From Boothiomyces macroporosus (lineage: Eukaryota; Chytridiomycota; Chytridiomycetes; Rhizophydiales; Terramycetaceae): a stretch of DNA of 64,000 nucleotides. The stretch lies in the NCBI GenBank assembly GCA_027604185.1, contig JADGKB010000058.1, positions 24,957 to 88,956 on the forward strand, in the 5' to 3' direction. Position numbers and translations under genes: made by a program. A model generated the notes under the pieces. That model had not been told where the DNA came from and did no database searches. It saw nothing but the letters and a program-made list of their open reading frames with translations. Below are positions 10,783 through 29,464 of the stretch, piece by piece (the first letter of the stretch is position 1; each line of letters begins with the position of its first letter).

Positions 10783-11619
10783 TTATACTAAAAACCGTGG
10801 CTAGATTAGTGCCGAATACCTTTTCTATAATCTTCTTTAGTCGACGTGGTTTGTTTTGTTCCATCTTCAATTTATTGGAATATTCACTCATTCTATTCCT
10901 TTTTTGTTTCTAAATTAGCTTATCATTACCTCGATATGCCATTGTTCATCTTCGGAATGACCAAGCCCTCTGGGTAATCGCATTTGCATATCTCGCGATT
11001 TTAATTTGCGATACTCTGCCTGGGAGTAAGGCTCATACTCTACTGACACCTGCGAGTTGGAGCGATGTAAATGGTATCGCTCGTTAGTTGTCATCGTTGG
11101 TCTGATTATCACTGGAGTAGATGGTCTTGACGATATTGTCCAGTTTCTAGAATGCTGAGATATTTCAGATGGTGCAGGCGATGTTGACCTTTGATGAAAT
11201 GGGTGATTCATTGGATTCGCAGAGGGCTGGCGGTATATGTGCGGAAATTCTTGGGGTTGAGTTGCATAATTGACGGGCCGCTGTCCCATGCTGTATCCGT
11301 TTGGTCCATACATTTGCCCATTTGTTGGGCCAAGCTGTCCGATAGGCGGGATAACAAGTCTAGCGTTTGGCATTCCCCTCTTTCCCATATCTGGTGGATA
11401 TTGCTGCGAAAATGTATTAGGTGGAAAAGAATATCCAAGTTGCATCATTTGGGGATATCCCATGTTTGCATTTGGTCTAATTGGATATCCCGGTGGTCTA
11501 ACATGCTGTGGAAGAGGAAATGGTTGAACAGGCTGCTTCGCGATGACGTATCCATATTGATTACCTTGCATAGTAGGTGGTGGCATTCCTTGCGGATAGA
11601 TGGGATATCTGCCATACAT
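10783..11619 (-). CDS. Hypothetical P/Q/Y-rich protein with conserved-looking C-terminus
   Basis: A 265-aa protein whose first 180 residues are low complexity, rich in P, Q, G, Y and M. The last 80 residues change character: YEPYSQAEYRKLKSRD, then RGLGHSEDEQW and a basic helical stretch. This layout recalls the PYTxxxYxxLK...GxLG...EW segment near the C-terminus of several uncharacterised, partly cilium-associated eukaryotic proteins; that link is from memory of the pattern and weak. Two introns (10910-10929, 20 nt; 10801-10819, 19 nt) carry good GT, CTAAT and TAG signals; the last exon codes only six codons including the stop. The 3' end lies 35 nt from the convergent forkhead stop. Confidence 0.6.
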
Positions 11620-11721
11620 TTTACTATCAACTAAGATTCAAAATTAAAAAATCCTTTGTTTGGGTCATATTTGTTTATTTTTTGTATATGAATTAACTAT
11701 CAGCATAGAAACATGGAATGA

Positions 11722-14700
11722 CTATTCTGAAGGTACGGCTGAAGAAGCAGCCTTCTTCTTCTTCTTTTTCTTCTTGCTTGCAGTTTCTTCAGTTGAGATC
11801 AACGATAGGCTAGACACGGTAACTGGGATACCTTGGAAAGCAGAAGTTGCAGGATTCTGCTCTACAGTAGTAGGCTTGACAGATTTTTTACCTGGATTCA
11901 CTGTTTGCCATTCATCTACTACAGGCTCTGGCTGTATGTATTCTGGTGCCTTTGGAAGTGGGACAACTGGTTTCTCCACATGGCCATTAGCTTGTGGGGC
12001 AGCGGCCTTCTTTTTCTTTTCAACATGTACTCCATTTGAGCCAATAACTCCATTGACCTCAGGTTCCGGTTTGGAAATAGGAGCATCTACATTCTTTTTG
12101 TTACGGACAGGTACAGACTCCCATTCTTGCTTTGCTGGGGTATCCGCCTTGACATTTGTAAAAGTAGGTTCATTAACAGTTACCATCGAGGAAATCTTAT
12201 TTCCTTGTTTAGACTTTCCATGATATCCGCTTGGAACACCCTTAGGAACACCAGTCTTTCCAATAACAACATCGTCGTCCACCCTAGCAGGAACTTGGGC
12301 CGCCTTTTGAGATTCTTGCAAAGCTCGTTGAGTTTCCAAAATATCGTTGACAGATTTAAGAGCGATTTCCAGTGATGTTTCATTGGCTGCTCTAATCGTC
12401 AGATTTCTGGTTTTTGTGTTCTTGTTCACATGCTGGTCCAAATCTAAATGGGCACCAGATTCGTCGCGAATTCTGTTGATTGTGATACCTTTGCGTCCAA
12501 TGATATGCGCTCCAAATTCTTCAGGGATTGCAATGAGAGAAACATATTTAAATAATTCCTATAATTAGCATTATTTACCAATTGCTTCAATTGGGCTGTT
12601 AATGATTTAACAACTTCAGCTACCTTGCCTTTTTCTCCTTTGACAAGGACATGGCCATCCTTTTCTCCTTTGATTGCCCCTGCAGATAAGTTAACAGAGG
12701 TGCTTCCACTATTAATCTTCTTTACAACATCTTGCAAGCCTTGCAATACAAGTTGATTGCCCCTGATCGAGTCCAAAATGCTAGCTGGGACAGGCACAGT
12801 TTGAGTAACACGAATTTTAGAAGAAATGTGTGCTTTACAGGCTTGCATTTCTTTTTCGTCATCTCCTAAAATGGTATAAGTGACAGTATCTGCACTTTCG
12901 GACGGCCAAATGCTTACAGAAAACCTTCTCATCAGATCACACAAGCCGTCTTTGCTTCGGCCAAATGCAACATTTGCATCAGATTTAGGCATGGCGACTG
13001 TTTGCTTTGGGGTATGATTCAAATCCAAAAACTTGACAAATTTCGATTTTTCATAGCCCTTGTTAACAACTTGCACCAATAACGCATTGAATTTCTCTTC
13101 AATTTCTGCAAAAAGATCAGCATTAGCAGTCACAACGATAATATTTGGATCATTTCCATCATTTGGTTTCGGGAAATTGATTCTTACTCTATCACTGCCT
13201 CCAAGAGTTTCAATAAACTCGCGGATGACGCTTCCACCAGAGCCAATTACCAACTTGTGAAGAAAAGTTGGAACATGTAGATTTAACGTGGTGGTGTTTG
13301 CCTAACATAAAGTCATTATTACGATATCATTTCCAATATTCTCTAAAATTTCCTTTACTTGCTCACATCCAGCTTGATTCCCTTCAACAGTACATTCAAT
13401 CATATCATCGTCCAACTCCAATCCAAAATCGATTCTGACTTTATGTTCTTCTGAAAGTTTAGCCATGTTTGATCCACCTCTGCCAACGATCACAGACATT
13501 GAGGCTTTAGGCAAAACAAGCTTGACAGAGTAGGAATTCAAAATCTACGATTAAAATACAAAAACCTTTTCTTCAACAGTTTCAATGAATGCTTTTTTAG
13601 CTTGAACTACACCGGCTTTGTTACCATGAATGTGAACAAAGCCTAATCCGTTTTCATCCTCTTCTTCCTCTTTTGAAAAATGAGCTTGCACGTTGCAGGA
13701 CTCCAAAATTTTCTTTAGTGCCTTTCCTTCTTTGCCAATGAGGAACTTGATCATTTGTTTCTTCATTTCGTCATCATCCCCGAGGATTGCTTTTGCAGGC
13801 TTGCTGATTGAATCAAAAATATTAAATTTAACTTCATCGGTATCCAGTAAAACAACCAACTTTTCCTGTAAGATGGATTTTGCAGCGACGACAAAGGACT
13901 TTGGCCCCTTAATTGTGATGATTTCTTCATTGTTTGCAGAAGCAACATCAAAAGACAAGTACAACCCGCCAGTTCCTGTCAAATCCTTTTCAAATGATTT
14001 TTCATTCGACCCTAATTTGAACTTTTTGTTGGCAAATTGCTCTTTGACAGTCTTTGAAATCCAGTTAATATCTTTGCCTCCAGTGCCTCCAGTGCCAACT
14101 AATTGTTTAGCATATCCATTTGGCACTTTGAGTGTCTCAGTGAAACTGGCCATAACCTCAATATGCTTCCATTCACCAACGAGCTCATTGATTCGACTGG
14201 CAACTTTGGCAACATCATTTTGAGGACCCTTGATGGTGATAGAATTGGCAGTGTTCTTTTCAGCACTTCCAAATCTTACAATAACTGCATTTCCATAAGG
14301 GACTAGCATTTCCTTCAATGCAGCACCGCCGCTACCAATCAACCGTCCATGATATTTCTGATCAATTTGCAAAACAGTTGTAGTCAAGTCGGCAGAGGCG
14401 TTGGCTTCATCTACAACATACTTTTTAATCTGGGTAGCAAAGTCAAGAGCCTCCTTGTCTGACGCAGCATTTGGTGCCTTCTTTTTAACAATAACGACAA
14501 TTTCATTTATATCTTCATCTTCAGCTGGTACCATGATATCAACCAAACGGCCGTCCCATTCTTCTTTTCCTTTCAATTTTTGAATATTTTGACCACCTTT
14601 CCCAACAATAAAACGATGCAAATCATTAGGAACTGCACAAACTGCCAAATACAAAGATTGAGATGTTTGCTTGATAAACTTTCCAAGTTTGTCTTTAATA

Positions 14701-16011
14701 CTGTTCAAATCAGCCAAAGATTTTGCTTGAACCTCCACCGACAGTGCAGATAAATGGAATTGAATTGTAGAGTTGTGTTCAGTTTCCAAGTTCTTGATAA
14801 AGGCTCGTTCTTTTTGCAAGAGATACTTGACAAACAACGCAGCATCTACAGTTGGAGGTAAAATAGCCTTCAATTCAAACTCTCCAATTGAAACAGAATT
14901 TGCACGTTCCAACACAAGGGCTAAAGCTGCGCTAAGGCTACCTTGAGGGCCACGAATAAGAACGTCGTCCACAGGGTTATTGATAGAAGGCACTTCAACT
15001 ACACAGCCGCTTTTTTGCATAATTTCTTGTAAGCCTGAACCTTTTGGGCCAATAATAAAACGATGTTGCTTCTTTGGAATAGCAATATTTAGGGTTTTTG
15101 TCGTTTGTTTCTTTGTGTTAGTTAAAAATTACAAATTCCTCATAAAGGGATAATAATTTAGCCTCGCATTTCAAAGTTTCTGCTCTCTCTCCAACCAGGA
15201 GAATCTCGTCTGCCTTTTTGTCAGTGCTTTCGGCATCATATGGCGGGATATGTATTTTGATTCCAAACTCTTCCTCTAGCTGAGCAACATTGCTCTTGTT
15301 TGCACCAGCTAAAAATGGATGGAAGGATCGTTCAATAGTGACTCTTTGGTAGTGATTGCTAGTCTACATTAATATAAAGTACTCTTTGAGCAACCAATGC
15401 ATCGATTTCCTTTTTGGCATCTTGAATTGCTTCGAAATGGCCAGTGATGGAGATTTGTATGTCTTCATCGGTTTCGTTATTCTTGTCAAACTTTGGGATT
15501 TGAATATTGGTGAGGGTGCGGCTAGTCAGTTCCTTCAACGCAGAGCCTCCTTTTCCCAATAAGAACGGACGAACCATTACAGGGATAGTGATCGTTTCCG
15601 TAATCTGGGTGAAATCTATCTTACCTTTACTGCCAAGATATTTAAGAGTTGTTTGCGGGCAAGTTTGACATTCTCCGGTAATCCGGTAATGATAAAGGTC
15701 AGAGACTGAGTGTTCTTGTTTGTAGAAAATTCAATTGATGTCTTGTGTTTCTGCATCAAATCTTTGCAGACTTGGCTAGCACTTGTTTGCTTTCCAAGCT
15801 GTTGCCTTACTTGCATATTCAATGGGATTTCCAAACGTTCTGTAGTCGTTTTAACAGCAGATTTGGGAGGTTTCCAAGAATTTACTACTTTTGGCTGGCT
15901 TTTTGGTAAACTGGGAAACGAATCCGTAGAATTAAAATCAACGTTCTTTTCAGGGACTTTAATTGTATGTTGATTTTGCAATTGCTCTATAAACTCTGCT
16001 TCTTCAGTCAT
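11722..16011 (-). CDS. Vigilin/Scp160-type multi-KH RNA-binding protein
   Basis: A 1388-aa protein built of many KH domains, as in animal vigilin (about 1270 aa) and yeast Scp160. At least nine GxxG-type loops are visible, for example LLGKGGSALKEL, IVGKGGQNIQKL, LIGSGGAALKEM, LIGKEGKALKKI, IVGRGGSNMAKL and IIGRKGITINRI. Others are degenerate. Such proteins bind polysomal mRNAs at the ER and affect codon-dependent translation. Six introns lie at 15605-15624, 15364-15382, 15111-15132, 13545-13565, 13302-13322 and 12559-12578, all in phase 0. The C-terminus carries DEWQTV and a run of lysines. The start is the ATG at 16011; an upstream TTG frame is not used. Confidence 0.93.
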
Positions 16012-16286
16012 TTTTTGAAAACGATTTTGGATCGAAGGCAAGAAAAAAAGCAGTCGAGTTACACAAGAAAATATTCAAGTGAAGGCGAAATCTAAGGATT
16101 TATCCACAACAGAGCCCGGCTAATTAAGATTCTGGGGATTCTAGAAGCGTCTAATAACGAGCGATGACTAATTGATTTACGGATCAAATTCAAATAGATT
16201 ATCTGGATAGATATGCTATTTTAATTGTATTTTAAATCTATAAAACGGAATTTCGTGTTGATATTTTTCCCAAACAAAAAGCAACC

Positions 16287-17510
16287 ATGCCGCCCCAAAT
16301 GAGCAAATTCCAAGAAATGATTGAAGCAGCAAAAAAGAATTTGCCAAAGCCAGCTCCAGAACCAGAATTAAAACCCAAAGATACCAGCAAAATTGAGGAA
16401 CTGAAAAAGAAACTGGCTCAGTTACCTTCAGAAATCACTACAAAGTCTGGAAAGAAGATTGATGAATTGGTTACAGTAAAGCGAGTCGAAAAAGAGAAGC
16501 GGAAATCAAGTGATTCCAGGAAAAGAGTCCAAGGACGGAAAGAATCCGCAAGACAAGATTCACCGCCAAGGAAACCAAAGTCACTTTCATACGAACAATT
16601 AATGAAACTTGCGAAAACTACTACCGTCGAAGGATTGATTAAACCAGTGGAAAAAAAAGAAGAGACAAGGGATAAATCAAAAGAAAGAAAGGATCGTTCA
16701 TCAGAAAGGGAAACATCAGTTGACAGAGATAAAGATCGATACGTCCAACGACCACTGGATAAATACACTGATAGACCAGTTGAAAAGTATAGATCTCACA
16801 GTGATCGCCCTTCTTCCAATTTAATAGTTCCGTCTTCAAGAATTTCGCAAAAGTCAAACCCAGTTAGTAGGAAAAAAGGAGTTAAAACCCCGCCTCCAGA
16901 CTTGATTAGACTGCAGAAACAAAAAAGAGACTTGGCGACTATTGAAGAAGTACAAGCGGAACTTGCTAAAAGAAAGGGAAAGGATGATGGAAGAGACCGC
17001 AGGGATGACCGTTTGAAATCAGATATACGCAGGATGGATCCTAGGGATAGATACGATTCAAGAGACAGAGTAGGAATAAAGACTTCAAAAGAATCGTTGA
17101 AAAAGTCTGGCTCAAAGGAATCACTAAACCGAAAAGTAGTTATTTCTAATTCTAGAAGCCTGTGTATTCTGATGAAGAGTCGGATTATGATTACAAGAGA
17201 AAGAAACATTACTATTCTGATGATGATGATTACAACCATCGAAAAAAGAGGAAGCACGACCTGACTGATGAATCATACGTTGAAACCAATGTATCATCTA
17301 TCATTGGAGACATGTTTGGATACAATCGCAACAAATACCGTGACGATTATTCAGACGATAGTAGTGATATGGAGGCTGGTTATGATGATGTATTAAGAGA
17401 AGAAAAACGGAGGTAATTGACATTAATCTAGTTTGAAAATTGGAAAGAAGGAGGATTTGGAAGAAGAATTGAGACAGGAAAGGGAAAAAGCAAGAAAATA
17501 TAAGCGCTAG
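16287..17510 (+). CDS. SPT2: SPT2-like chromatin protein
   Basis: A 394-aa highly charged protein with the SPT2 C-terminal histone-binding region: SSIIGDMFGYNRNKYRDD, then DMEAGYDDVLREEKRSLKIGKKED. SPT2 is an H3-H4 chaperone that helps restore nucleosomes behind RNA polymerase. The first 300 residues are K/R/E/D-rich and probably disordered, with repeated DRDKDRY-like dipeptides. Introns are 17136-17155 (20 nt) and 17413-17431 (19 nt); splicing the second creates the family's EE-[KR]-R-S motif. The divergent vigilin gene starts about 275 nt away, leaving one shared promoter region. Confidence 0.85.
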
Positions 17511-17567
17511 CATTGTAATAATATATATCATAGGAATAGGTTTATAAATGTTTTATATTACAATTGA

Positions 17568-18822
17568 CTATTGAGCAGCTGATTGGAATATAAATCTCGC
17601 CATTTCAAATAAGGCACGATTTGCTTTACCATGAGCACTAGATGGTACATTATGTAATGCAAGAGGGAAATCGTGCGGCATATCGATTCCTAGTATAATC
17701 TGGTTTGTTTAAACTTACCTTTAACTTGGCTCTAACATCCTTTTGTTTTCGAATTGATTTTACCCAGTCATCAATCTCGGGTGCAAAAATCTCTGTGCTT
17801 CCATATATAAGTAACATTCCATCTTCTGGCATCACAATAGGCGACAAATCAAAAAATGGAGACATTCTTGGATCTCTTGGGTGCATACTACTATTAGAGA
17901 AGGTTACCTATGAGGTATAGTGTTATCTCTCCATACTTCAAGCATTTTGTATGGCAAATAGTCGGAAGTAGCACTGAGCGAATCTAGAATATGAGGTGGT
18001 GTGTGAGAAAGCGATAGATCTAACCATGGCGAAATAATAATTAGGCTTTTGGGCAAGATCAGATGCGGATTAGCAGACTGTTGTTTAACCAACATCTGAT
18101 GAAGAGAAAGCATCAGGTTTGCTCCAGCAGAATCACTTCATTAGCAATAAAATACCCACCGATTACAATATTTCTTACTCCTACATGCTGAACTAGCCAC
18201 AAATAAGCAACATAAACCGAATCTAGCTGCTGAGAGTATTTCACTTCAGGTGCGAGTGGGTATTGAGAACAGAAATACAGCAGAGGTTTGGTTGTGGCGG
18301 ATTTCAATCGATTGTACTGATTAATTATTTGCGCATGACCAGTAATAAACGAATATGCGCTTCCAGATCCAAATCCCCCTCCATGTGCCCAGAACACCAC
18401 GACTCGCTCTTCCCATTCTTCCGAACTTACCGAGGGGAGTATATCCCTATTACTAATGATCCTGAATTAAGGGATATTACCAAGCGCCGTTGACAATTCT
18501 CTCATCAAACTTTCTTACAATGCGCTCCACTTGGCAACCAGTAAACCACAATCGAATCCTTTCAATCAAGTCATACAGCTCGGTCAGCCTTCTAATTCTT
18601 ATCCAGTCTCCATTTGCCATGGCAAATCTAATCATATGGGCATATATCAACAGTAATACATTCCAACTTGGCGGTGCGTTTGGAGAGCCAAACACCCTTT
18701 GAAATATTGCCTGGGGAACAGCAATAAACACTACATTAGATATAGGTACAAGTGTACAATGTAATTGCTAGCAGCCCTCTTGGAAACAAGTAAAATTCAA
18801 ACCACTCCAAGAATGATGACAT
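17568..18822 (-). CDS. Alpha/beta hydrolase, HSL-type esterase with N-terminal membrane anchor
   Basis: A 385-aa hydrolase of the hormone-sensitive-lipase/steryl-acetyl-hydrolase group. It shows the oxyanion motif AHGGGFGSG, nucleophile elbow IVIGGDSAGAN and a late catalytic His in GIDMPHDFP; the acid is probably in the SPFFDLSP-LLIYGSTE region. An N-terminal hydrophobic stretch (LLAITLYTLFIAVPQAIF) suggests anchoring in the ER, as for yeast Say1. Five introns: 18731-18749, 18462-18480, 18136-18155, 17888-17907 and 17700-17718; splicing the third rebuilds GDSAG exactly. The first exon, found only by splicing, puts the ATG at 18822, just 21 nt from the divergent TyrRS start. Confidence 0.85.
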
Positions 18823-18843
18823 TGGATTTTCAATTTTTTAAAA

Positions 18844-20273
18844 ATGAGAATATCAGTGCTAAAATTCCAAACCAGATTTCATTCCCAAGTGATAAAGAAT
18901 TTAGAATCCAGATTCCAGATTACTTGTACCAGAGAAATCAATTTATCCCGCCCGACTACTATTTACACTGGATTCGATCCAACAGCAAAATCACTCCATG
19001 TTGGGAATTTATTGACCATAATGGCCCTGTTACAATTCCAAACTACTGGACACCAAGTTATAGCACTGATTGGTGGAGCCACTGGTTCAATTGGTGATCC
19101 ATCTGGCAAAAAGACTGAACGGGCAGCATTGGACAAGGAAGCGGTGAAAGCCAACACAGAATCAATTATTAGTCAACTGGAGTTACTCTTTTCAAATGCA
19201 AAGCATTATTGCCATGATAGAGGCATGGATATTGAAAAGCCGGTTAGAATATTGAATAATCTGGACTGGTTTCAACAAATGTCAATGCTAGAGTTTATCG
19301 GTGATGTCGGCCGTAAAGCCAGAGTTACGCAGATGGTAATTCTTTCTGATTTAGTTGGCTAGAGATAGCGTAAAGGGACGAATGGATGGGGAAGGCATAT
19401 CGTTTACTGAATTCGCATACCAACTTCTGCAGGGTTATGATTTTTGGCATTTATATTCTCAGCATCAATGCAGAATTCAAGTAACTGCTATTAATAGTAG
19501 TTGGGCGGTTCAGACCAATGGGGTAATATAACTACTGGCTTGGATCTTATTCGAAGATATAATTTGGAGAATGAACAGGATAATGAGCCCGCATATGGTA
19601 TTACTATTCCCCTAGTTACTACACCGACAGGAGAAAAGTTTGGAAAAAGCGAAGGAAATGCCATTTGGCTGGATAAGAGCCTTTTATCAGTTTTTGATTT
19701 CTATCAGGCATGTATACCTAACAATAGTTTTTCAGAAAATCACCAGATGCAAATATCCAACAGCTGCTAGAATATTTCACGTTGTTACCAATTGAAGAAA
19801 TCAACGTAATAATGGAAAAGCATTTGGTAATTGTTTCTAACTTGGAAATCCCCTGAAAGTCATCTTGCGCAAAAAATATTGGCAAAAGAGGTTACTGAAT
19901 TGGTGCATGGAAAGCACGAAGCTAGAAAAGCCATAGTCATGTCAACTGTACTTTACGAAAGCAGTTTTGAAGAGCTGAAATATGATGATATACATTTAGC
20001 ATTTTCAAATTCTTCGCGACTGGCTGCAATCAAGCTACAAGAGATGCCAATAGCTGATTTTATCATTCAAGTTGGATCCCTTCCTTCCAAATGTAAAGTT
20101 TTCTAACCATAGCTGCTGTTCGTAAAATGATTGCAAGCGGTGGTTTGTACATCAACAAACAAAAAGCTACGATGGATCAAATTATTACTCGCAAAGATTT
20201 CATTATAGACAACAGGTTTTTGCTGGTTAGTGTCGGCAAGAGCAAGTACAAGCTAGTCGAATATATTATTTAA
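18844..20273 (+). CDS. Tyrosyl-tRNA synthetase, mitochondrial type
   Basis: A 443-aa bacterial-type TyrRS. The Rossmann core shows [16 protein letters not shown] (HIGH-like HVGN), [25 protein letters not shown] and the KFGKS loop in [13 protein letters not shown]. The N-terminus [15 protein letters not shown] looks like a mitochondrial presequence. A C-terminal S4-like segment ([20 protein letters not shown]) binds tRNA. Five introns: 19336-19354, 19481-19500, 19708-19727 (GC-AG), 19827-19845 (ends GG, not AG) and 20093-20112. The two unusual ones are set by reading frame and homology: [12 protein letters not shown] and [13 protein letters not shown]. The gene is otherwise intact. It ends 49 nt from the convergent transporter stop. 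Confidence 0.93.
19827..19845 (+). other. Non-AG (GT-GG) mini-intron in TyrRS gene
   Basis: Nineteen nt, gtaattgtttctaacttgg. Removing it joins EKHL to [17 protein letters not shown], as in other TyrRS. Read through, the frame hits TGA within a few codons. The next AG downstream gives the wrong frame. Confidence 0.7.
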
Positions 20274-20322
20274 TCGTTTCAATAATGCCTCCAGCCTTTA
20301 AAAGCATAGTAGTATATTTTCA

Positions 20323-21705
20323 TTAGCATGTTTTTGGTTCTCCATTTACAAAGTTGTGAATTGATAGTATGGTAGAAAGAACCATAATGATAATACCAAA
20401 TCCAACCAATAATACACACTGAATTTTTTTGGAATCAAAAGGACCTTTTTCAAGCTTTAAATAGCAAGATGCGGGTAAAATAAATGCCAGCATGGTAGCA
20501 GCAAACCCTCCCTACATCAGTATTAATTACTGTTAGCTCAAGGACAAAGCCCAAGTCACAAGTAGATAGAGCAATAAACATGGCAGACAAGACTAGTGCT
20601 AAAGTAGTACCATAATGTACCTTATCACTAGTTACCTGGTTTATATCAGTATTGGAACCATACTGATCTGCCCACAAGTAGTGGAATAACACTTCCCTGC
20701 ATACAAAAGCTTCCATTGGAAAAGTAAGGAACATGTTCATTCCAAAGAATAGTCTAGTCATATTAATCAAGAATGAAGTGTTGGGGAAATTTGTCAAAAT
20801 ATTTGCTCATTAGCAAACAATTACCAGCAGTTTTTTCTCCAAATTCTAGATATCCAGATAACGCCATCACGATACAAAATGAAAAAGAGGCACTGGTTAG
20901 CAAAGTAGTACAATATCGATAGGTGAGTAACCGTGCCAAATCGTTCAATAGATTTGTTTTTTAAAGATCCGTAAATCATAAAAGTATTGTGATGACAAAC
21001 AAACGCAAATGAAATCACCCCAATAGCTTGAAACACTTGTCCGTTAATTAGAGTGAATTGATTGTCTCCTCTTTCATCTTGTGTAAGCTGCGTACTTTCA
21101 AACATCACGGATAGCACTATAAAGAGAATCATTCCAAGTGAAACCATTGAAGTTTTTGATAAAGAAGAGATATCCCTGTAACTTGAAAGTGGAAGTGAAA
21201 TGAATAGAGTGCAAAATATGATAATAAATGACCTAGAGTTGAATAAAGGAGAAAGAAATGATTCTGGCAATAGAGATAAAACAGCGGGTATGGTATCTCC
21301 TAATATAACAGTATAAGCACACATTGCGCCATAAGCAAATACAAACTGAAATATTGAAATCACCAAGAATCCTTTTTCGCCATAGCAATGTTTGATTAAG
21401 CCTAATATTAGCATATTTAACCTTTGTTAGTAGAATGAACCTTGATAAGTATATTGGCCAGACATTTTCCCGTTCAAAACGAGTAACAATACAGTCTGAT
21501 CCACTAGGTAAGCCAAGAGTCCCAGCAACACTATTCCAGTGAATAATCCAGCCTGTTTGAAGGCGTAGGGCAATCCAATTATCCCTGCACCTACAATAGA
21601 ATTTGTAAAATTAAAAGAAGCATCCAGGATTCCAGATTTATTCTGCTCCTGTAAATCATCAAACTCCAGCATCTCTATTTCCTCGTCTTCAACTGGAGCA
21701 TACAT
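20323..21705 (-). CDS. Amino-acid/auxin permease family transporter (Avt/SLC38-like)
   Basis: A 428-aa transporter with about 11 helices. The N-terminal signature SFNFTNSIVGAGIIGLPYAFKQAG is typical of Avt/SLC38 vacuolar or plasma-membrane amino-acid transporters. YGEKGFLVISIFQF, FAYGAMCAYTVILGDTIP and FVCHHNTFMIYGSL follow in family order. Such proteins move neutral or cationic amino acids, often out of the vacuole. Introns: 21402-21440 (39 nt, two mini-introns in tandem), 20893-20911, 20806-20824 and 20512-20530. Splicing rebuilds TYQ|GLIKHCYGEKGF and LTGGFAATMLAFILPA. The start codon is only 22 nt from the divergent CHCHD5-like start. Confidence 0.9.
21402..21440 (-). other. Two mini-introns joined head to tail (zero-length exon)
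   Basis: On the coding strand 39 nt must be removed to join TYQ to GLIKHCYGEKG. They split exactly into gttcattctactaacaaag (19 nt) and gttaaatatgctaatattag (20 nt). Each has its own GT, CTAAC or CTAAT motif and terminal AG. Removing only the first leaves an in-frame TAA. Confidence 0.8.
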
Positions 21706-21727
21706 TTCGAAAAAACTTTAAAAAATT

Positions 21728-22043
21728 ATGGACGACACTTTGGAAAGGGTTCAAAAATACTGCTCACTCCAACTGCATTTATACGGGTAATTATTAGTAA
21801 TAAAGGCAATGCATTGACAGCAATCCAACTGACTGGAACATCAAATGCGTGAATGAAAGAAAGGAGCTGACAAAGTGCGCAGAAGATAACAACCCAAAGC
21901 TACTGCAAGTAAAGAAGCACTGTAACCAATTTATCCAAATGTACAAGTTCTGTGTTGACCATCATAACAATGAAAAGTGCCAGGACCAGCTGGATAAAGT
22001 GCTGCAGTGCCACGAGCAATATAGCATCATGAATAGCCAATAA
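21728..22043 (+). CDS. CHCHD5/Mix14-like twin-CX9C protein
   Basis: A 98-aa protein with two CX9C-type helical hairpins, an intermembrane-space fold oxidised by Mia40. It begins MDDTLERVQKYCSLQLHLYGQC, matching CHCHD5 (V-x-K-x-C-x-x-x-L-x-L-Y-G-x-C), then C...C pairs in DWNIKCVNERKELTKC, HCNQFIQMYKFC and KCQDQLDKVLQC. The single 19-nt intron (21787-21805) restores YGQCIDSNP. No presequence, as usual for Mia40 substrates. Function of the family is poorly known. Start 22 nt from the divergent transporter. Confidence 0.82.
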
Positions 22044-22100
22044 TTCAATTAAACTGTATTTGTCATGAATAAAACGCTTTTATAAAAGAAAATATTTACT

Positions 22101-22200
22101 CTAGTTGTATCTCTTGGTGAATCTATTAGATGTTCGGCTCTTGTATCTGCTGGTGAATCTATTAGATATTTGACTCTTGTATCTGCTGGTGAATCTATTT
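22101..22200. repeat. Tandem repeat, about 40 nt x 2-3
   Basis: Imperfect units containing cttgtatctgctggtgaatc and tattagat in the 212-nt spacer before PRP8. Confidence 0.75.
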
Positions 22201-22255
22201 ACACTCTGTTGAAAAATTTCTTTTTTGCAATTGATCTAAAAACTCCTTGTTCAAA

Positions 22256-29370
<7,115 letters not shown>

Positions 29371-29464
29371 TACATTCTAGTTCTAATATTTGCCTTCTAT
29401 CAAGCGTGGCGCAGTTTGACAAATTGTTACATTTTTGAGTCATCTTTTTTTTGAAATTCGTAAA

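Noticed and set aside
11660..12223. 187-codon plus-strand frame with a run of phenylalanines
   Set aside because: The F run is the antisense of the poly-lysine tail of vigilin.
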